Origin: an uncultured Lachnospiraceae bacterium
Lineage (GTDB): Bacteria > Bacillota > Clostridia > Lachnospirales > Lachnospiraceae
Direction of reading: 5' to 3'
DNA: 64,000 nucleotides
Assembly (NCBI GenBank): GCA_947630805.1
Contig: CANRIV010000003.1
Coordinates: 1 to 64,000, forward strand
In this document: in pieces, positions 19,749 through 29,961 of the stretch
Numbering within the stretch: position 1 is the first letter of the stretch
Layout of the letters: each line of letters starts with the position of its first letter
Program-made: the position numbers and the translations under genes
Notes under the pieces: generated by a model
The model's input: the letters and a program-made list of their open reading frames with translations, nothing else
Told to the model about the DNA's origin: nothing
Databases searched by the model: none

Positions 19749-21860
19749 ATGAAAAAGAAAGTAATTGTTGTAGTATCAATATTGGTTATTATCGGAGCGG
19801 CAGTAGCGGCAGGCTTGTGGTTTAACGAAAAACAAGATGAAAAAAGCACAGCAAAAAAAGAACAGGTTGTCACGGATGCCGTGCCGGATATGAAAGTATT
19901 TTATCATCAGGAAAATATAGGAAAAATAAAAGGCTATACAATGAAAATGCGCCATGAAGTGACGAGAGATGTGGTGATACCGGTTTCAACGCAGCGGCGC
20001 GTTCCAATACAAATTACTGCGAATGATAATAAAATAAAAAAAATATCTTATCAGGTAAATGAGCCAAAACAGGAAAAACTGATAGATAGTGGAGAGATAA
20101 CCGGCTGGAAACAGGAGAAAGGAAAGATTTCCCTGAATTATGAGGCGAGCGCGATTATGACGGTGGGAACAGAATATCTGTTTCAACTTACCCTGGAGAC
20201 GGATAAACATTCGGAAGTATATTATTATGCAAGAATCATGGCAGTGGGGGAGGACTTTATTACAAAGCAGATTGCGTTTGCAAAAGATTTCAGTGATAGA
20301 ACATTTGTAGAATCAAAGTCTCAGGATTTGGCAAACTATTTGGAGCCTGATTCCAGATATGCTAGTGACAATCTGGGGCAGACGACACTTCGGTCTACGT
20401 ATGGTATGTTAATTTGGAAAACATTTCATCCGGAAAAAACTGTCAAGACAGAAATATCGACAAAAGATTTTTGCATAAAAGACAGTGGTGAGGCGGGCAC
20501 CTATACTATGACATATCAGATTAAGGCGACCAATGCCCAGAAAGTAGAAGAATTGTATCATGTTTCCGAAACGATTACAGTGTGGACCTACTCAGGAAAA
20601 CAGTATGTACTTGCCTATGACAGAGAGGTCAATCAAATCTGGGAGGCAAATGAAAACAATGTGGGAAGCGCTTTTATTGATTTCGGAATTCAAAAGCAGA
20701 CGGATATTGCTCATGTAGAGAGCGGGAATCAGCAATATATAGCGTATGCCATAAATGGTGATGTATATGTTATGGATTTAACAGAAAAGAGGATAACACC
20801 GGCATATCAGAGTACGCAGATAGATTCTGAACAGTTGTACAGGACCCGGACAAAAGTAATTAAAGTAGACAACAAGGGAAATTTAGAATACATGATATAT
20901 GGGTATAGCCCATCCGAGGAACATGTAGGAAAAAGTGGAATTTCCATTATGGAATATAATTATGAGAAGAACAGCTCTACCGAGAGAGTATTTATTCCGA
21001 TGAATGTTCCGGCACAGGTACTTGAAAAACAGCTTTCCGAACTGTACTATGTGGGAGATGGGACAGTGTATATCATGATTGATAATACCATATATTATGT
21101 AAACTTAAAAACGATGGAGTGGGGAAATCTGGCAGGTCCTATGGAAGAGGGAACTTGTGCAGTCAATGCCTCTGCGACAAAGATTGCTTATAATACGGAA
21201 AGAAGCAAAAGAAACAGCAATAGTATAACGATTGTAGATTTGACCAACGGAACAAAAAAGTTAATAAAAGCGGAAAAAGGAATGAAAATTAGTGTGTGTG
21301 GATATACCGGAGAGAATCTGGCATATGCTCTGGCAGAGGAGACGCAGCTGAATCATTATTCTTTCTTTCCAATTTCCGAGCTCAAAATTGTAGACGCACA
21401 GGAAAAAGAAATTAAGACCTATGCGAAAAATCATATCGTATTGTCAGATGTAAAAATAACAGATACCGTTATAAGTTTTCGGAGATGGAAAAAAGGAAAA
21501 GAAATTTCCGGAGATCAGTTGCTGGATAATACAAAAAACAGGGAAGCCGTAGCGACGTCCAGTTATTATAAAGACGACATTAAAATGCAGGAGCTGGCAT
21601 TGTCTTTTACAAATAATCTGGATTCAAAACTTGAGTTATCTGTAAGACAAAAAGGGGAGGTCCGGTTTGATGCAAAACTGGAAGTGGAGACAAAAATGCC
21701 GGAAAACAGAAATCAGCAGTTTTTGGCTTACGGATATGGAAAACTGCAGGGAATATACGGAAATAAAGACGAAGCGATAAAACAGGCGAGAGAAAATTAT
21801 GGGTTGGTAACCGATGAAAAGGGAGCTAAAATCTGGGTGTTTGAGGAACATTATAAATAA
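19749..21860 (+). CDS. hypothetical protein with N-terminal membrane anchor and large extracytoplasmic region
   Basis: 703-aa ORF starting MKKKVIVVVSILVIIGAAVAAGLWF; no family recognised. Confidence 0.55.
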   Translation: MKKKVIVVVSILVIIGAAVAAGLWFNEKQDEKSTAKKEQVVTDAVPDMKVFYHQENIGKIKGYTMKMRHEVTRDVVIPVSTQRRVPIQITANDNKIKKISYQVNEPKQEKLIDSGEITGWKQEKGKISLNYEASAIMTVGTEYLFQLTLETDKHSEVYYYARIMAVGEDFITKQIAFAKDFSDRTFVESKSQDLANYLEPDSRYASDNLGQTTLRSTYGMLIWKTFHPEKTVKTEISTKDFCIKDSGEAGTYTMTYQIKATNAQKVEELYHVSETITVWTYSGKQYVLAYDREVNQIWEANENNVGSAFIDFGIQKQTDIAHVESGNQQYIAYAINGDVYVMDLTEKRITPAYQSTQIDSEQLYRTRTKVIKVDNKGNLEYMIYGYSPSEEHVGKSGISIMEYNYEKNSSTERVFIPMNVPAQVLEKQLSELYYVGDGTVYIMIDNTIYYVNLKTMEWGNLAGPMEEGTCAVNASATKIAYNTERSKRNSNSITIVDLTNGTKKLIKAEKGMKISVCGYTGENLAYALAEETQLNHYSFFPISELKIVDAQEKEIKTYAKNHIVLSDVKITDTVISFRRWKKGKEISGDQLLDNTKNREAVATSSYYKDDIKMQELALSFTNNLDSKLELSVRQKGEVRFDAKLEVETKMPENRNQQFLAYGYGKLQGIYGNKDEAIKQARENYGLVTDEKGAKIWVFEEHYK

Positions 21861-21874
21861 TTTTTTCTACAAAG

Positions 21875-21926
21875 AAAGAGGGTATCCTTAAAAGCCGTTA
21901 GACTTTTGGGACACCCTCTTATTTAT
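21875..21926 (+). terminator. terminator after the 703-aa ORF
   Basis: GAGGGTATCC..AAAAgccgttagacTTTTGGGACACCCTCTT, one internal mismatch. Confidence 0.65.
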
Positions 21927-22055
21927 TGTAGATGATGAGGCACATTAAGTGTTTCATAATCGTACTTGACCAGCCCGGAAGGGGCGTAATTTGCGAAGCA
22001 AATTTTTGAAATGGTACACTCTATACTGTTTCAAAAACAGTGGGTAATGATACTG

Positions 22056-23171
22056 TTATTTTAAATTTTCAGGATTGAGACATTCCAGAGAGGGGAGAAC
22101 AAATCTTCCGTCCTTGCGAATCAGGACGTCGTCAAAATAAATTTCTCCACCACCGTATTCCGGAGTCTGTATCCATACCAAATCCCAATGAATAGCGGAT
22201 TTGTTTCCGTTTGGCGCCTCATCATAGCAGTTACCTGGTGTAAAATGAATAGAGCCCTGAATTTTCTCATCAAATAAAATATCTTTCATTGGTTTTGTTA
22301 CATAAGGATTTACACCAATGGCAAACTCGCCGATATAGCGGGCGCCTTCATCGGTGTCAAAAATTTTATTAATGCGCTCTGTATCATTGGCAGTAGCATC
22401 GATAATCTTGCCGTTTTGAAATGTGAGCTGAATATTCTCAAAGGTAAATCCCTGTAGGACGCTTGGCGTATTGTAACGGATGGTGCCATTGACAGAATCC
22501 TTTACGGGAGCGGTGTATACTTCTCCGTCCGGAATGTTCATATTGCCTGCGCAGGGAATGGCAGGAATATTTTTAATAGAAAAAGAAATATCCGTACCGG
22601 GACCAATCATGCGTACTTTGTCTGTATGATTCATCAAATCTACAAGAGATTCCATTGCCTTTGCCATTTTGGAGTAATCCATTGTACATACATCAAAATA
22701 GAAATCTTCAAAAGCTTCAAGACTCATGTTGGAAAGCTGAGCCATGGAGTAATTTGGATAGCGCAATACGACCCATTTTGTTTTTGGGACACGGATATTA
22801 TGATGTACTGCAGTTTGGTAAATTGTTTCGTATAAGTGCATCTGTTCCTCGGGCACATCGGAAAGCTCTGCGATATTGTCTGTTCCTCTGACAGCGATAT
22901 AGCAGTCCATTCTGGACATTTCAGATGCGTCAATTTCTGACATCAATTCCATTTGTTTTTGGTTACATTGCAGCAGCATTTCCCGCTGTAATGTGGTATC
23001 TGTGTGATGAACAAAAGGGACTCCTCCGGCTGCGTAAGTCTCTTTAACCAGTGCCCGTGCCAGATTTTTTGTAGAGTCTCCAATATAATGAATGTATACA
23101 TTTTCACCCGGTTGTACCTTGACAGAATAATTGACAAGGTTGTATGCTAATTTTTTTATTCTCTCGTCCAT
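22056..23171 (-). CDS. aminopeptidase, M29 family (PepS/AmpS-like)
   Basis: MDERIKKLAYNLVNYSVKVQPGENVYIHYIGDSTKNLARALVKETYAAGGVPFVHHTD; PDGEVYTAPVKDSVNGTI; GNKSAIHWDLVWI. Confidence 0.88.
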   Translation of the reverse strand: MDERIKKLAYNLVNYSVKVQPGENVYIHYIGDSTKNLARALVKETYAAGGVPFVHHTDTTLQREMLLQCNQKQMELMSEIDASEMSRMDCYIAVRGTDNIAELSDVPEEQMHLYETIYQTAVHHNIRVPKTKWVVLRYPNYSMAQLSNMSLEAFEDFYFDVCTMDYSKMAKAMESLVDLMNHTDKVRMIGPGTDISFSIKNIPAIPCAGNMNIPDGEVYTAPVKDSVNGTIRYNTPSVLQGFTFENIQLTFQNGKIIDATANDTERINKIFDTDEGARYIGEFAIGVNPYVTKPMKDILFDEKIQGSIHFTPGNCYDEAPNGNKSAIHWDLVWIQTPEYGGGEIYFDDVLIRKDGRFVLPSLECLNPENLK

Positions 23172-23332
23172 GATTTGCCTCCTAATACTTCATTCTCTAT
23201 CAATCATTTTGTGCGGACCACAATCATTTTATTCCTAAATTTGGATTTTGTAAAGGCGAGGAGTTATTTGACCGTCAATTCCATTAATGATATACTATAA
23301 AAGGTATTTTAATACTGTTTAGGAGGCAAATT

Positions 23333-24397
23333 ATGCGTTTCATACATACAGGAGATATTCACCTGGGAGCCACACCGGAAAGTAAGAGAGCGTGGGCTCT
23401 AAACCGCGGAGATGAAATCTGGGGTACTTTTGAGAGACTGATTAAAAAAATAAAAATGGATCCCGTTGATATGTTGATTATAGCAGGAGATTTATTTCAC
23501 AGACAGCCACTTCTCAGAGAGATAAAAGAGGTGGATTATTTATTTTCCACAATTCCTGACACGAAAGTCATACTGTGTGCGGGAAATCATGATGCCATGA
23601 AAAAAGGCTCCTTTTACCGGGATTTCCATTGGAGTGAAAATGTTATTTTTCTGGGAGAACAAAAGATTCAGAGTGTAGAAATTCCAGAATTAAATGCCTG
23701 CGTGTATGGTATGAGTTACGACCGGACAGAAATAACAGATTCCGTCTATGACCATATTATTGTGGAACGGCCGGATTTGATTAACATTCTTGTCGCCCAC
23801 GGCGGTGATGAAAAACATATTCCAATTAACCGCAGAAAAGTAGCAATGTCAGGATTTGATTATGTAGCGCTGGGGCATATTCATAAGCCGGAAATAGATG
23901 AAAAATATAACATGGCATATTGTGGGTCGCTGGAGCCGATAGATGCAAATGATATCGGTGAGCGAGGATATATTTATGGAGAAGTAGACAAACAAGGTCT
24001 GGACTTGGAGTTTTTTCCATTTGCAAAAAGAATATATCAGGAAATTGATTTTACAGTAACCCCGACGGCGACTAATATGGAACTTAGACACAGATTGGGA
24101 GATATGCTGAAAGAACGCGGGGAAGATAATATGTATCGGGTTACTTTTAACGGATACAGAGATCCGGATTTTGATATCAAGGTAAGCGATATAGAGGAAG
24201 TCGGGAATATTGTAAGCGTGAAAGATGATACCGTTCCGGATTATGATTTTGAAGAATTATATGAGGACAACAGAGATAATATTCTGGGAATGTTTATCGG
24301 AGCGTACGTTCAAAATCCTAAGCTGACACAACAGCAGAGAAAAACTTTATATTATGGAACAAAAGCCCTGATGGATGCGATGGAGGACAGGATATGA
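23333..24397 (+). CDS. metallophosphoesterase, SbcD/Mre11-like DNA repair exonuclease
   Basis: MRFIHTGDIHLGA; IAGDLFHRQP; AGNHDAM; ALGHIHKPE. Confidence 0.9.
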   Translation: MRFIHTGDIHLGATPESKRAWALNRGDEIWGTFERLIKKIKMDPVDMLIIAGDLFHRQPLLREIKEVDYLFSTIPDTKVILCAGNHDAMKKGSFYRDFHWSENVIFLGEQKIQSVEIPELNACVYGMSYDRTEITDSVYDHIIVERPDLINILVAHGGDEKHIPINRRKVAMSGFDYVALGHIHKPEIDEKYNMAYCGSLEPIDANDIGERGYIYGEVDKQGLDLEFFPFAKRIYQEIDFTVTPTATNMELRHRLGDMLKERGEDNMYRVTFNGYRDPDFDIKVSDIEEVGNIVSVKDDTVPDYDFEELYEDNRDNILGMFIGAYVQNPKLTQQQRKTLYYGTKALMDAMEDRI

Positions 24398-26295
24398 TTA
24401 TTAAGGAGTTACACCTGACGAATTTTGGAAAATTTCATCATCAGACAGTTTCTTTGAAACCCGGGCTGAACATTATATATGGCGAAAACGAAGCAGGAAA
24501 GACAACCATTCATACGTTTATCCGGGGAATGTTGTTTGGAATTGAAAAGCAGCGTGGAAAGGCAAGCGGAAAAGATACCTATACAAAATATGAGCCTTGG
24601 GAGAATGCGGCACATTATCAGGGAATGATGCGCATAGAAAAGGAAGGAATCAATTATCGCATTGAGCGGAATTTTGCCAAAGAGCATAAGGTATTTCGGG
24701 TCATCAATGAAGATTCCGGTGTGGAACTGACGGAACAGCAGATAGAAGAATTACTTTCCGGATTGGACGAGGCATGCTACTACAATACTGTCAGCATTAG
24801 TCAGATGGGAAGTGTAACAGATAAGGAACTCGAAAATATTCTGCGGAATTATGCAGCGAATCTGGGAACGACCAAATCCATGGAAATAGATATTAAGAGA
24901 GCGTTTGCAGATTTGGACGAGCAGAAAAAGAAAATAATTTCAGAGAATAAAATCGGAGAAGAGGAACTGATTATCAAATCCATGGAAAAAGCCAGAGATC
25001 AGATGGAAATTCTGGAGGGAGAGCAACATACGATTATCTCTTCTATTGAACAGAAAAAAGAAATAGAACAGAGACTTCTGGACAGAAAGAAAGAGTTATC
25101 TGTGCTGGATGCGAAACGGTTAGAAGAACTGGCAAAATATAATGAGAGAAAAGATAATCTGTATCAGGAGATGCTTACGCTGACTTCAGATGTGGACAAA
25201 TATTCTGAATCACTCAAACAGACACAGGAGCATAAAGAAAGCCTGAAAGAACAACTTTCGCAAAAGGGAATATACGACAATGAGACGATGGGTCTTTTGA
25301 CAGAGAGAATAATAAACAGAAGTAATATGCCGGTAGTTTTTATTATTCTGATGATGGTCTGTCTGGGCACTTCCATCGGATTTGTAATAGGCGACTTACA
25401 AAATATCGCTCTCAGACAGTATTGGATAAAACCGGCGATTTTCCTGGCCGGGGCAGGAGTGTTTTTTATTCTTTCCATTGTAAAGTATATATATAACAGA
25501 AAGAGAAAAAGGAAAAAGCTGTCAGCCCTCAAAGAGTTAAAACTGTCCATGGACAAACTGGATGCAGCCAAACATGAGGAAATTTATATAAAACGGCAGT
25601 TGGACAGCAGACAGGAAGCGTTAAATCATGTCAAGGAAATGATAAAAGCAGAAGAGGAGAGGCAACTTAGCGAAGAAGATTACAGCGAGGAACTCAGAGC
25701 GTTGGATAGCGAGGAGCGGGCAAACAGAGAGGCAATTTCCAAAGCGCAATGGGTTATGGAACAAAAAAAAGAAAAAGAAATTGAGGCGGAAAAACAAATT
25801 GAGGAACTCAATGTCAGATTACATAAAATACAGTGTGCAAAAGAAGAGATAGCAGCGATAGAGGAAGCAAAATCCAAAATTGAGGAAATTGCAGCAGAGA
25901 TTAGAAACAGTTTTGGAAAAAAACTTAACAAAAGGGCTTCTTACTATATGGGACAGATTACAAACGGTAAGTATGACAGTGTGTCGATTGATGAAAATCT
26001 CAACATTGCGGTTAACAGTAAAAAAGCTCTGCTTACTTCTCATAAACTGAGCAAAGGAACGTTGGAACAGGTTTATATGTCTTTGCGACTGGCAGCTGCA
26101 GATATTATATTTGAAAAAGATAAGAAACCAATTTTGCTGGATGATGCTTTTGTCATGTATGACAATCAGAGAATGGGAAGCACAATGAAATTTATGGCGG
26201 AAAATATGAATCAGGTTTTGATTTTCTCCTGCCATACCAGAGAAAAAGTAATGGCAGATAAAATGCAGTTAAAATATCATTTTATAAGATTGTAA
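24394..26295 (+). CDS. AAA ATPase, SbcC/YhaN-like with central TM hairpin
   Basis: MIIKELHLTNFGKFHHQTVSLKPGLNIIYGENEAGKTTIHTFIRGMLFG; coiled coil; TM pair ~aa 310-370; LSKGTLEQVYMSLRLAAAD; ILLDDAF; overlaps the SbcD-like gene. Confidence 0.88.
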   Translation: MIIKELHLTNFGKFHHQTVSLKPGLNIIYGENEAGKTTIHTFIRGMLFGIEKQRGKASGKDTYTKYEPWENAAHYQGMMRIEKEGINYRIERNFAKEHKVFRVINEDSGVELTEQQIEELLSGLDEACYYNTVSISQMGSVTDKELENILRNYAANLGTTKSMEIDIKRAFADLDEQKKKIISENKIGEEELIIKSMEKARDQMEILEGEQHTIISSIEQKKEIEQRLLDRKKELSVLDAKRLEELAKYNERKDNLYQEMLTLTSDVDKYSESLKQTQEHKESLKEQLSQKGIYDNETMGLLTERIINRSNMPVVFIILMMVCLGTSIGFVIGDLQNIALRQYWIKPAIFLAGAGVFFILSIVKYIYNRKRKRKKLSALKELKLSMDKLDAAKHEEIYIKRQLDSRQEALNHVKEMIKAEEERQLSEEDYSEELRALDSEERANREAISKAQWVMEQKKEKEIEAEKQIEELNVRLHKIQCAKEEIAAIEEAKSKIEEIAAEIRNSFGKKLNKRASYYMGQITNGKYDSVSIDENLNIAVNSKKALLTSHKLSKGTLEQVYMSLRLAAADIIFEKDKKPILLDDAFVMYDNQRMGSTMKFMAENMNQVLIFSCHTREKVMADKMQLKYHFIRL

Positions 26296-26306
26296 GGATA
26301 GGAAAT

Positions 26307-26348
26307 AAAAAAATCGGGAATGTGTAAAAACAGTCTCCCGATTTTTTT
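26307..26348. terminator. bidirectional terminator between convergent genes
   Basis: AAAAAAATCGGGA ... TCCCGATTTTTTT perfect 13-bp stem. Confidence 0.88.
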
Positions 26349-26383
26349 ATATTTATGAGATAAGAATTTGTAAAGTAAAATTT

Positions 26384-27553
26384 TTATCTGTTTTTGTATG
26401 CTTCCACTTTTTTGTTGATTCTTTCTGCCGGGTCAAGCAAATCACTGATGGAGGTATCATGATTCAGGCGGTCAATAAATAATGCGGTGTATTTTGCCAC
26501 ATCGACATTGATATACCATTCTCGCTCTAATAGTTCCGGCGTCTGATAGATGCAGTTGGTTGTCATTACTCTGTAAATTAATCCTTCTTCAAACGCCTTG
26601 TCAAATTTTTCCAGACCGTTAGTAAAGAGGCCGAAAGTAGAAGAGACAAATACCCGGTTTGCCTTTCGTTTTTTGAGCTGTTTTGCCACATCCAGCATAC
26701 TGTCACCGGAAGAAATCATGTCATCAATAATCCATACATCTTTTCCTTCTACGGATTCCCCCAAATATTCGTGTGCCACGATAGGATTCCGCCCATTTAC
26801 AATCGTGGTGTAATCCCGGCGTTTATAAAACATTCCCATGTTAATTCCCAAAACATTGGCAAAATATACCACTCTGCCCATGGCGCCTTCATCGGGGCTG
26901 ATAACCATCAGATGGTCTGCATCAATCTGTAAATCATCTACGTTCCGCAAAAGATTTTTAATAAACTGATACGTAGGCATAATGGATTCAAAGCCATTGA
27001 TTGGAATCGCATTATTCACACGTGGGTCGTGAGCATCAAAGGTTAAAATATTATCTACTCCCATATTGACAAGTTCCTGGAGCATCACAGCACAATCCAT
27101 AGATTCTCTGGAAGTGCGTCTATGCTGTCGGCTCTCATAAAGAAATGGCATGATGACCGTAATTTTACGTGCTTTACCGCTGGCGGCAGCGATTACTCTC
27201 TTGATGTCCGCATAATGATCATCCGGAGACATGTGGTTTTTGTGTCCACAGACAGTGTATTCCACGCTGTAATTTGTGACATCGTCAATGATATACAAGT
27301 CGCATCCGCGTACGGTATCTTTTAATGTACACTTTGCTTCCCCTGTACCAAATCGTGGTGTGTGTACATCCAGAAGGTAGGAATCTTTGACATAACCTTT
27401 AAAGGTAATAGGGGATTCCTTTGCCTCAATTCTCTCACTTCGCCAGTCTGAGATATAAGCATCTACAGTATTTCCGAACGCTTTGCTCCCGGACAGAGCC
27501 ACAATGGCAAGCGGTCCAACGGGAATAGATTCAATAAATTTTTTGATAGACAT
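26384..27553 (-). CDS. prs: ribose-phosphate pyrophosphokinase (divergent, 389 aa)
   Basis: MPFLYESRQHRRTSRESMDCAVMLQEL; ILTFDAHDPRVNNAIP; VISPDEGAMGRVVYFA; VWIIDDMISSGDSMLD. Confidence 0.88.
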   Translation of the reverse strand: MSIKKFIESIPVGPLAIVALSGSKAFGNTVDAYISDWRSERIEAKESPITFKGYVKDSYLLDVHTPRFGTGEAKCTLKDTVRGCDLYIIDDVTNYSVEYTVCGHKNHMSPDDHYADIKRVIAAASGKARKITVIMPFLYESRQHRRTSRESMDCAVMLQELVNMGVDNILTFDAHDPRVNNAIPINGFESIMPTYQFIKNLLRNVDDLQIDADHLMVISPDEGAMGRVVYFANVLGINMGMFYKRRDYTTIVNGRNPIVAHEYLGESVEGKDVWIIDDMISSGDSMLDVAKQLKKRKANRVFVSSTFGLFTNGLEKFDKAFEEGLIYRVMTTNCIYQTPELLEREWYINVDVAKYTALFIDRLNHDTSISDLLDPAERINKKVEAYKNR

Positions 27554-27578
27554 TCGATTTTCCTCCGTGTGAAAAGTG

Positions 27579-28574
27579 TTAATTGTTAAATTTTTTCTTT
27601 ATCCTGATATCATCTCCAAAAATTTTGAAAGCTGTATATTCTCCGGCGGCTCTGGAAAAAACCCGCTCAGAATAACTGTTTTTCAATTCGTCAATCGACA
27701 GATTGGTGGAGATAATGGTGGATCTGTGGTGAATAAGCCGTTCATTCAAGCAGTCAAACAGTGCAGAATCCGTGAAAGAGTTGGACATTTCGCTGCCCAG
27801 ATCATCCACAATCAGCAGGTCGCAGGAAAGAAGTTCCTTCATGCTGATTTGTCTGTAAACAGAGCGGTTGCTGCTGCGACGGAACGAGTAATCAGCGAGC
27901 AGGTCAAAAAACTGTACAGCAGAAAGATAAATTACGGAATAGGATTTATCAATTAACTCTTTTGCAATACAGTTAATCAGAAAAGTTTTACCGGTGCCCG
28001 CTTTTCCGTAAAACAGAAGGTTGTCAGAAGTTTTATCAAAATTATTAATAAAATATCTGCAGTAGTCTACTATTGTTTCAATATTCTCCAGAGCAGATTT
28101 GCCCGAAGCTTCATCAATATCATTATCAGAATAATAATCAAAATTAAAAGTATCGAAATTTTCCCGGGACAAAACATCTGTCAGCTCTGAGCGGGAATAA
28201 ATTGTATTTGCAATTTGTTCGCGCAGACATTGACAGGGAGTTCCATGAATAAAACCGGTATCCCTGCACAAACGACAGGTATAAATATCATCCAGATAAT
28301 CGGAAGGATATCCGTGGGAGAGCAGAGCAGCTTTTTTCTTTTCTCCGACAATAGCGATGTCCTCCCGCAGGGTATCTTTTGCGGAGGAATCGCCGGAGAG
28401 CGCTTTTCTGGCTGCGTCAGCTGCCAGAGAGCTGATTTCTGCATCATATTCCCGGATTTTAGGAATGGCCTCATAAATTTCCTGAATCCGGTCATCTAAT
28501 TTCATTTTATTTTCTAATCTGCGGTTGTTATAGAAATTTTCTATAATATCCATCTGTTCTCTGGATAGTCCCAT
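27579..28574 (-). CDS. DnaC/DnaI-like helicase loader ATPase
   Basis: CRLCRDTGFIHGTPCQCLREQ; LLFYGKAGTGKTFLINCIAKELI; CDLLIVDDLGSE; RSTIISTNLSIDEL. Confidence 0.9.
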   Translation of the reverse strand: MGLSREQMDIIENFYNNRRLENKMKLDDRIQEIYEAIPKIREYDAEISSLAADAARKALSGDSSAKDTLREDIAIVGEKKKAALLSHGYPSDYLDDIYTCRLCRDTGFIHGTPCQCLREQIANTIYSRSELTDVLSRENFDTFNFDYYSDNDIDEASGKSALENIETIVDYCRYFINNFDKTSDNLLFYGKAGTGKTFLINCIAKELIDKSYSVIYLSAVQFFDLLADYSFRRSSNRSVYRQISMKELLSCDLLIVDDLGSEMSNSFTDSALFDCLNERLIHHRSTIISTNLSIDELKNSYSERVFSRAAGEYTAFKIFGDDIRIKKKFNN

Positions 28575-28577
28575 ATT

Positions 28578-29765
28578 TTATTTCCCCGTAAAATCTGTTG
28601 TTGAATTTTGTTCGGAAAGCAGTCTCTTAATTTTTTTGTCCTGGCTTTCCATAATTTGCTTTTCTAATTTGGAATAGTCATATACCCGTTCCTGAAAAGC
28701 TTTGGCGTTTTTGGGACGGGAAACTTTGTGGACAGCTGTTGTTTTGTATGTCTTATCCATTTCCTTAGAGTGGATGCTATCCAGCTTTTCGATATCTTGC
28801 AGTGAAGTTACATTTTGTCCTGACCAATTCAGAAGAATTTTATCTGCATATTGAAAACTGGCTGTATGTGTATGTTCCATCGTGCGATGGCACGCCTCTA
28901 AAATAATATCGTCTGTAAAGCCCAGTTCATCGGTCCATTTTTTAACGTAAGAAATTTCTTTTTTAACAGGAGCTTTGGAAGTGAGTCCGAAAATTTCATA
29001 TATCTTCTTAAAAACAGTGTTTCGCATTTTTTGATCTGCTTTTGCTTCCGCCTCTGAAGAAATATTTTTACGTGTATATTCCACGGCCTGTTTCTCTATG
29101 TAGGAGAGAGATTTATGACCGGAAGAGATACAGGTTTCCATAATGTATATAATAAAATCCACATCCAGGTTTAAACCGTCAAGCATATATAAAATACTGT
29201 TAATGTCTGAGGAGTTTAGTGTTTTTCCCAGATAAGTCTGCGCCAGAAATGTCAGCTGTTTCACTCTATCGTCATTATTGAAGGCAGAAATTTCTTTTGC
29301 AGTATATTTTTTTCTGGCAGGTATTACTGCACCGCAGTTTTCCGGAACAGGAGCAGGAGAAGTTTCTCCGGCGGCTGATGCCAGTGTTTCAATATTGGTA
29401 TGAATCTGTGGTCCTTTTTTTGCAGCTGAATTTTTTAATTTTCTTACAAAATAATGATTTCGGCTGAGGGATTCCAGACGGATACCGCTGATTGTACCTG
29501 CAGAGTCAAAAGACAGGGATACAAGATGCTGGTCTGACCAGTAATGCAGTGCTCTAATAACGTCTGTTTCCAACATATGGAACTTGTCCGCAATTTTGGA
29601 AATAGATAATTCTTCATTTTCATTGCCGGTATGGACAAGGCGCAGCAAATGAAGGTAAATTTTAATAAATTCACCATTCGCTTTTGGCATATATTCATCA
29701 ATAAATATATTGGAAACGGAGGTAAAATCCGCAAAATTACCTCTATCGAAAACTAACTTGCTCAT
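28578..29765 (-). CDS. DnaD-domain replication protein
   Basis: N-terminal wHTH-like region; C-terminal DnaD-like helices (DIILEACHRTMEHTHTASFQYADKILLNW); 3 bp from the dnaC-like gene. Confidence 0.85.
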   Translation of the reverse strand: MSKLVFDRGNFADFTSVSNIFIDEYMPKANGEFIKIYLHLLRLVHTGNENEELSISKIADKFHMLETDVIRALHYWSDQHLVSLSFDSAGTISGIRLESLSRNHYFVRKLKNSAAKKGPQIHTNIETLASAAGETSPAPVPENCGAVIPARKKYTAKEISAFNNDDRVKQLTFLAQTYLGKTLNSSDINSILYMLDGLNLDVDFIIYIMETCISSGHKSLSYIEKQAVEYTRKNISSEAEAKADQKMRNTVFKKIYEIFGLTSKAPVKKEISYVKKWTDELGFTDDIILEACHRTMEHTHTASFQYADKILLNWSGQNVTSLQDIEKLDSIHSKEMDKTYKTTAVHKVSRPKNAKAFQERVYDYSKLEKQIMESQDKKIKRLLSEQNSTTDFTGK

Positions 29766-29860
29766 ATTTTTCCCTATTCTTTTTCTAATTGGCTTATTTT
29801 AAGTTTCACAAAATCCGTCTTGAATATTTTCATAATTCTTTGTAAAGACCTGCATGGAAA

Positions 29861-29888
29861 AGTATAGCATAAATTATTGAAAATGCAA
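29861..29888 (-). promoter_or_regulatory. promoter of the dnaD-dnaC-prs transcription unit
   Basis: Minus strand TTGCAT (29888-29883), 16-nt spacer, TATACT (29866-29861). Confidence 0.55.
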
Positions 29889-29934
29889 CGTCACAAATTG
29901 GGTGAAATGCCTATTTTTAAAGGGGTTAAGAGGG

Positions 29935-29961
29935 ATGTTAATAATGTTGATAATGTTAATA
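29935..29961. repeat. three tandem 9-mers ATGTTAATA-ATGTTGATA-ATGTTAATA
   Basis: Direct reading; minus strand contains TTATCAACA-TTATTAACA, resembling DnaA boxes (TTATCCACA). Confidence 0.7.

Noticed and set aside
21885-21926. Hairpin ...AAAAGCCGTTAGACTTTTGGGACACCCTC considered as an IS-element end
   Set aside because: Fits a terminator of the upstream gene; no transposase or second terminal repeat seen nearby.
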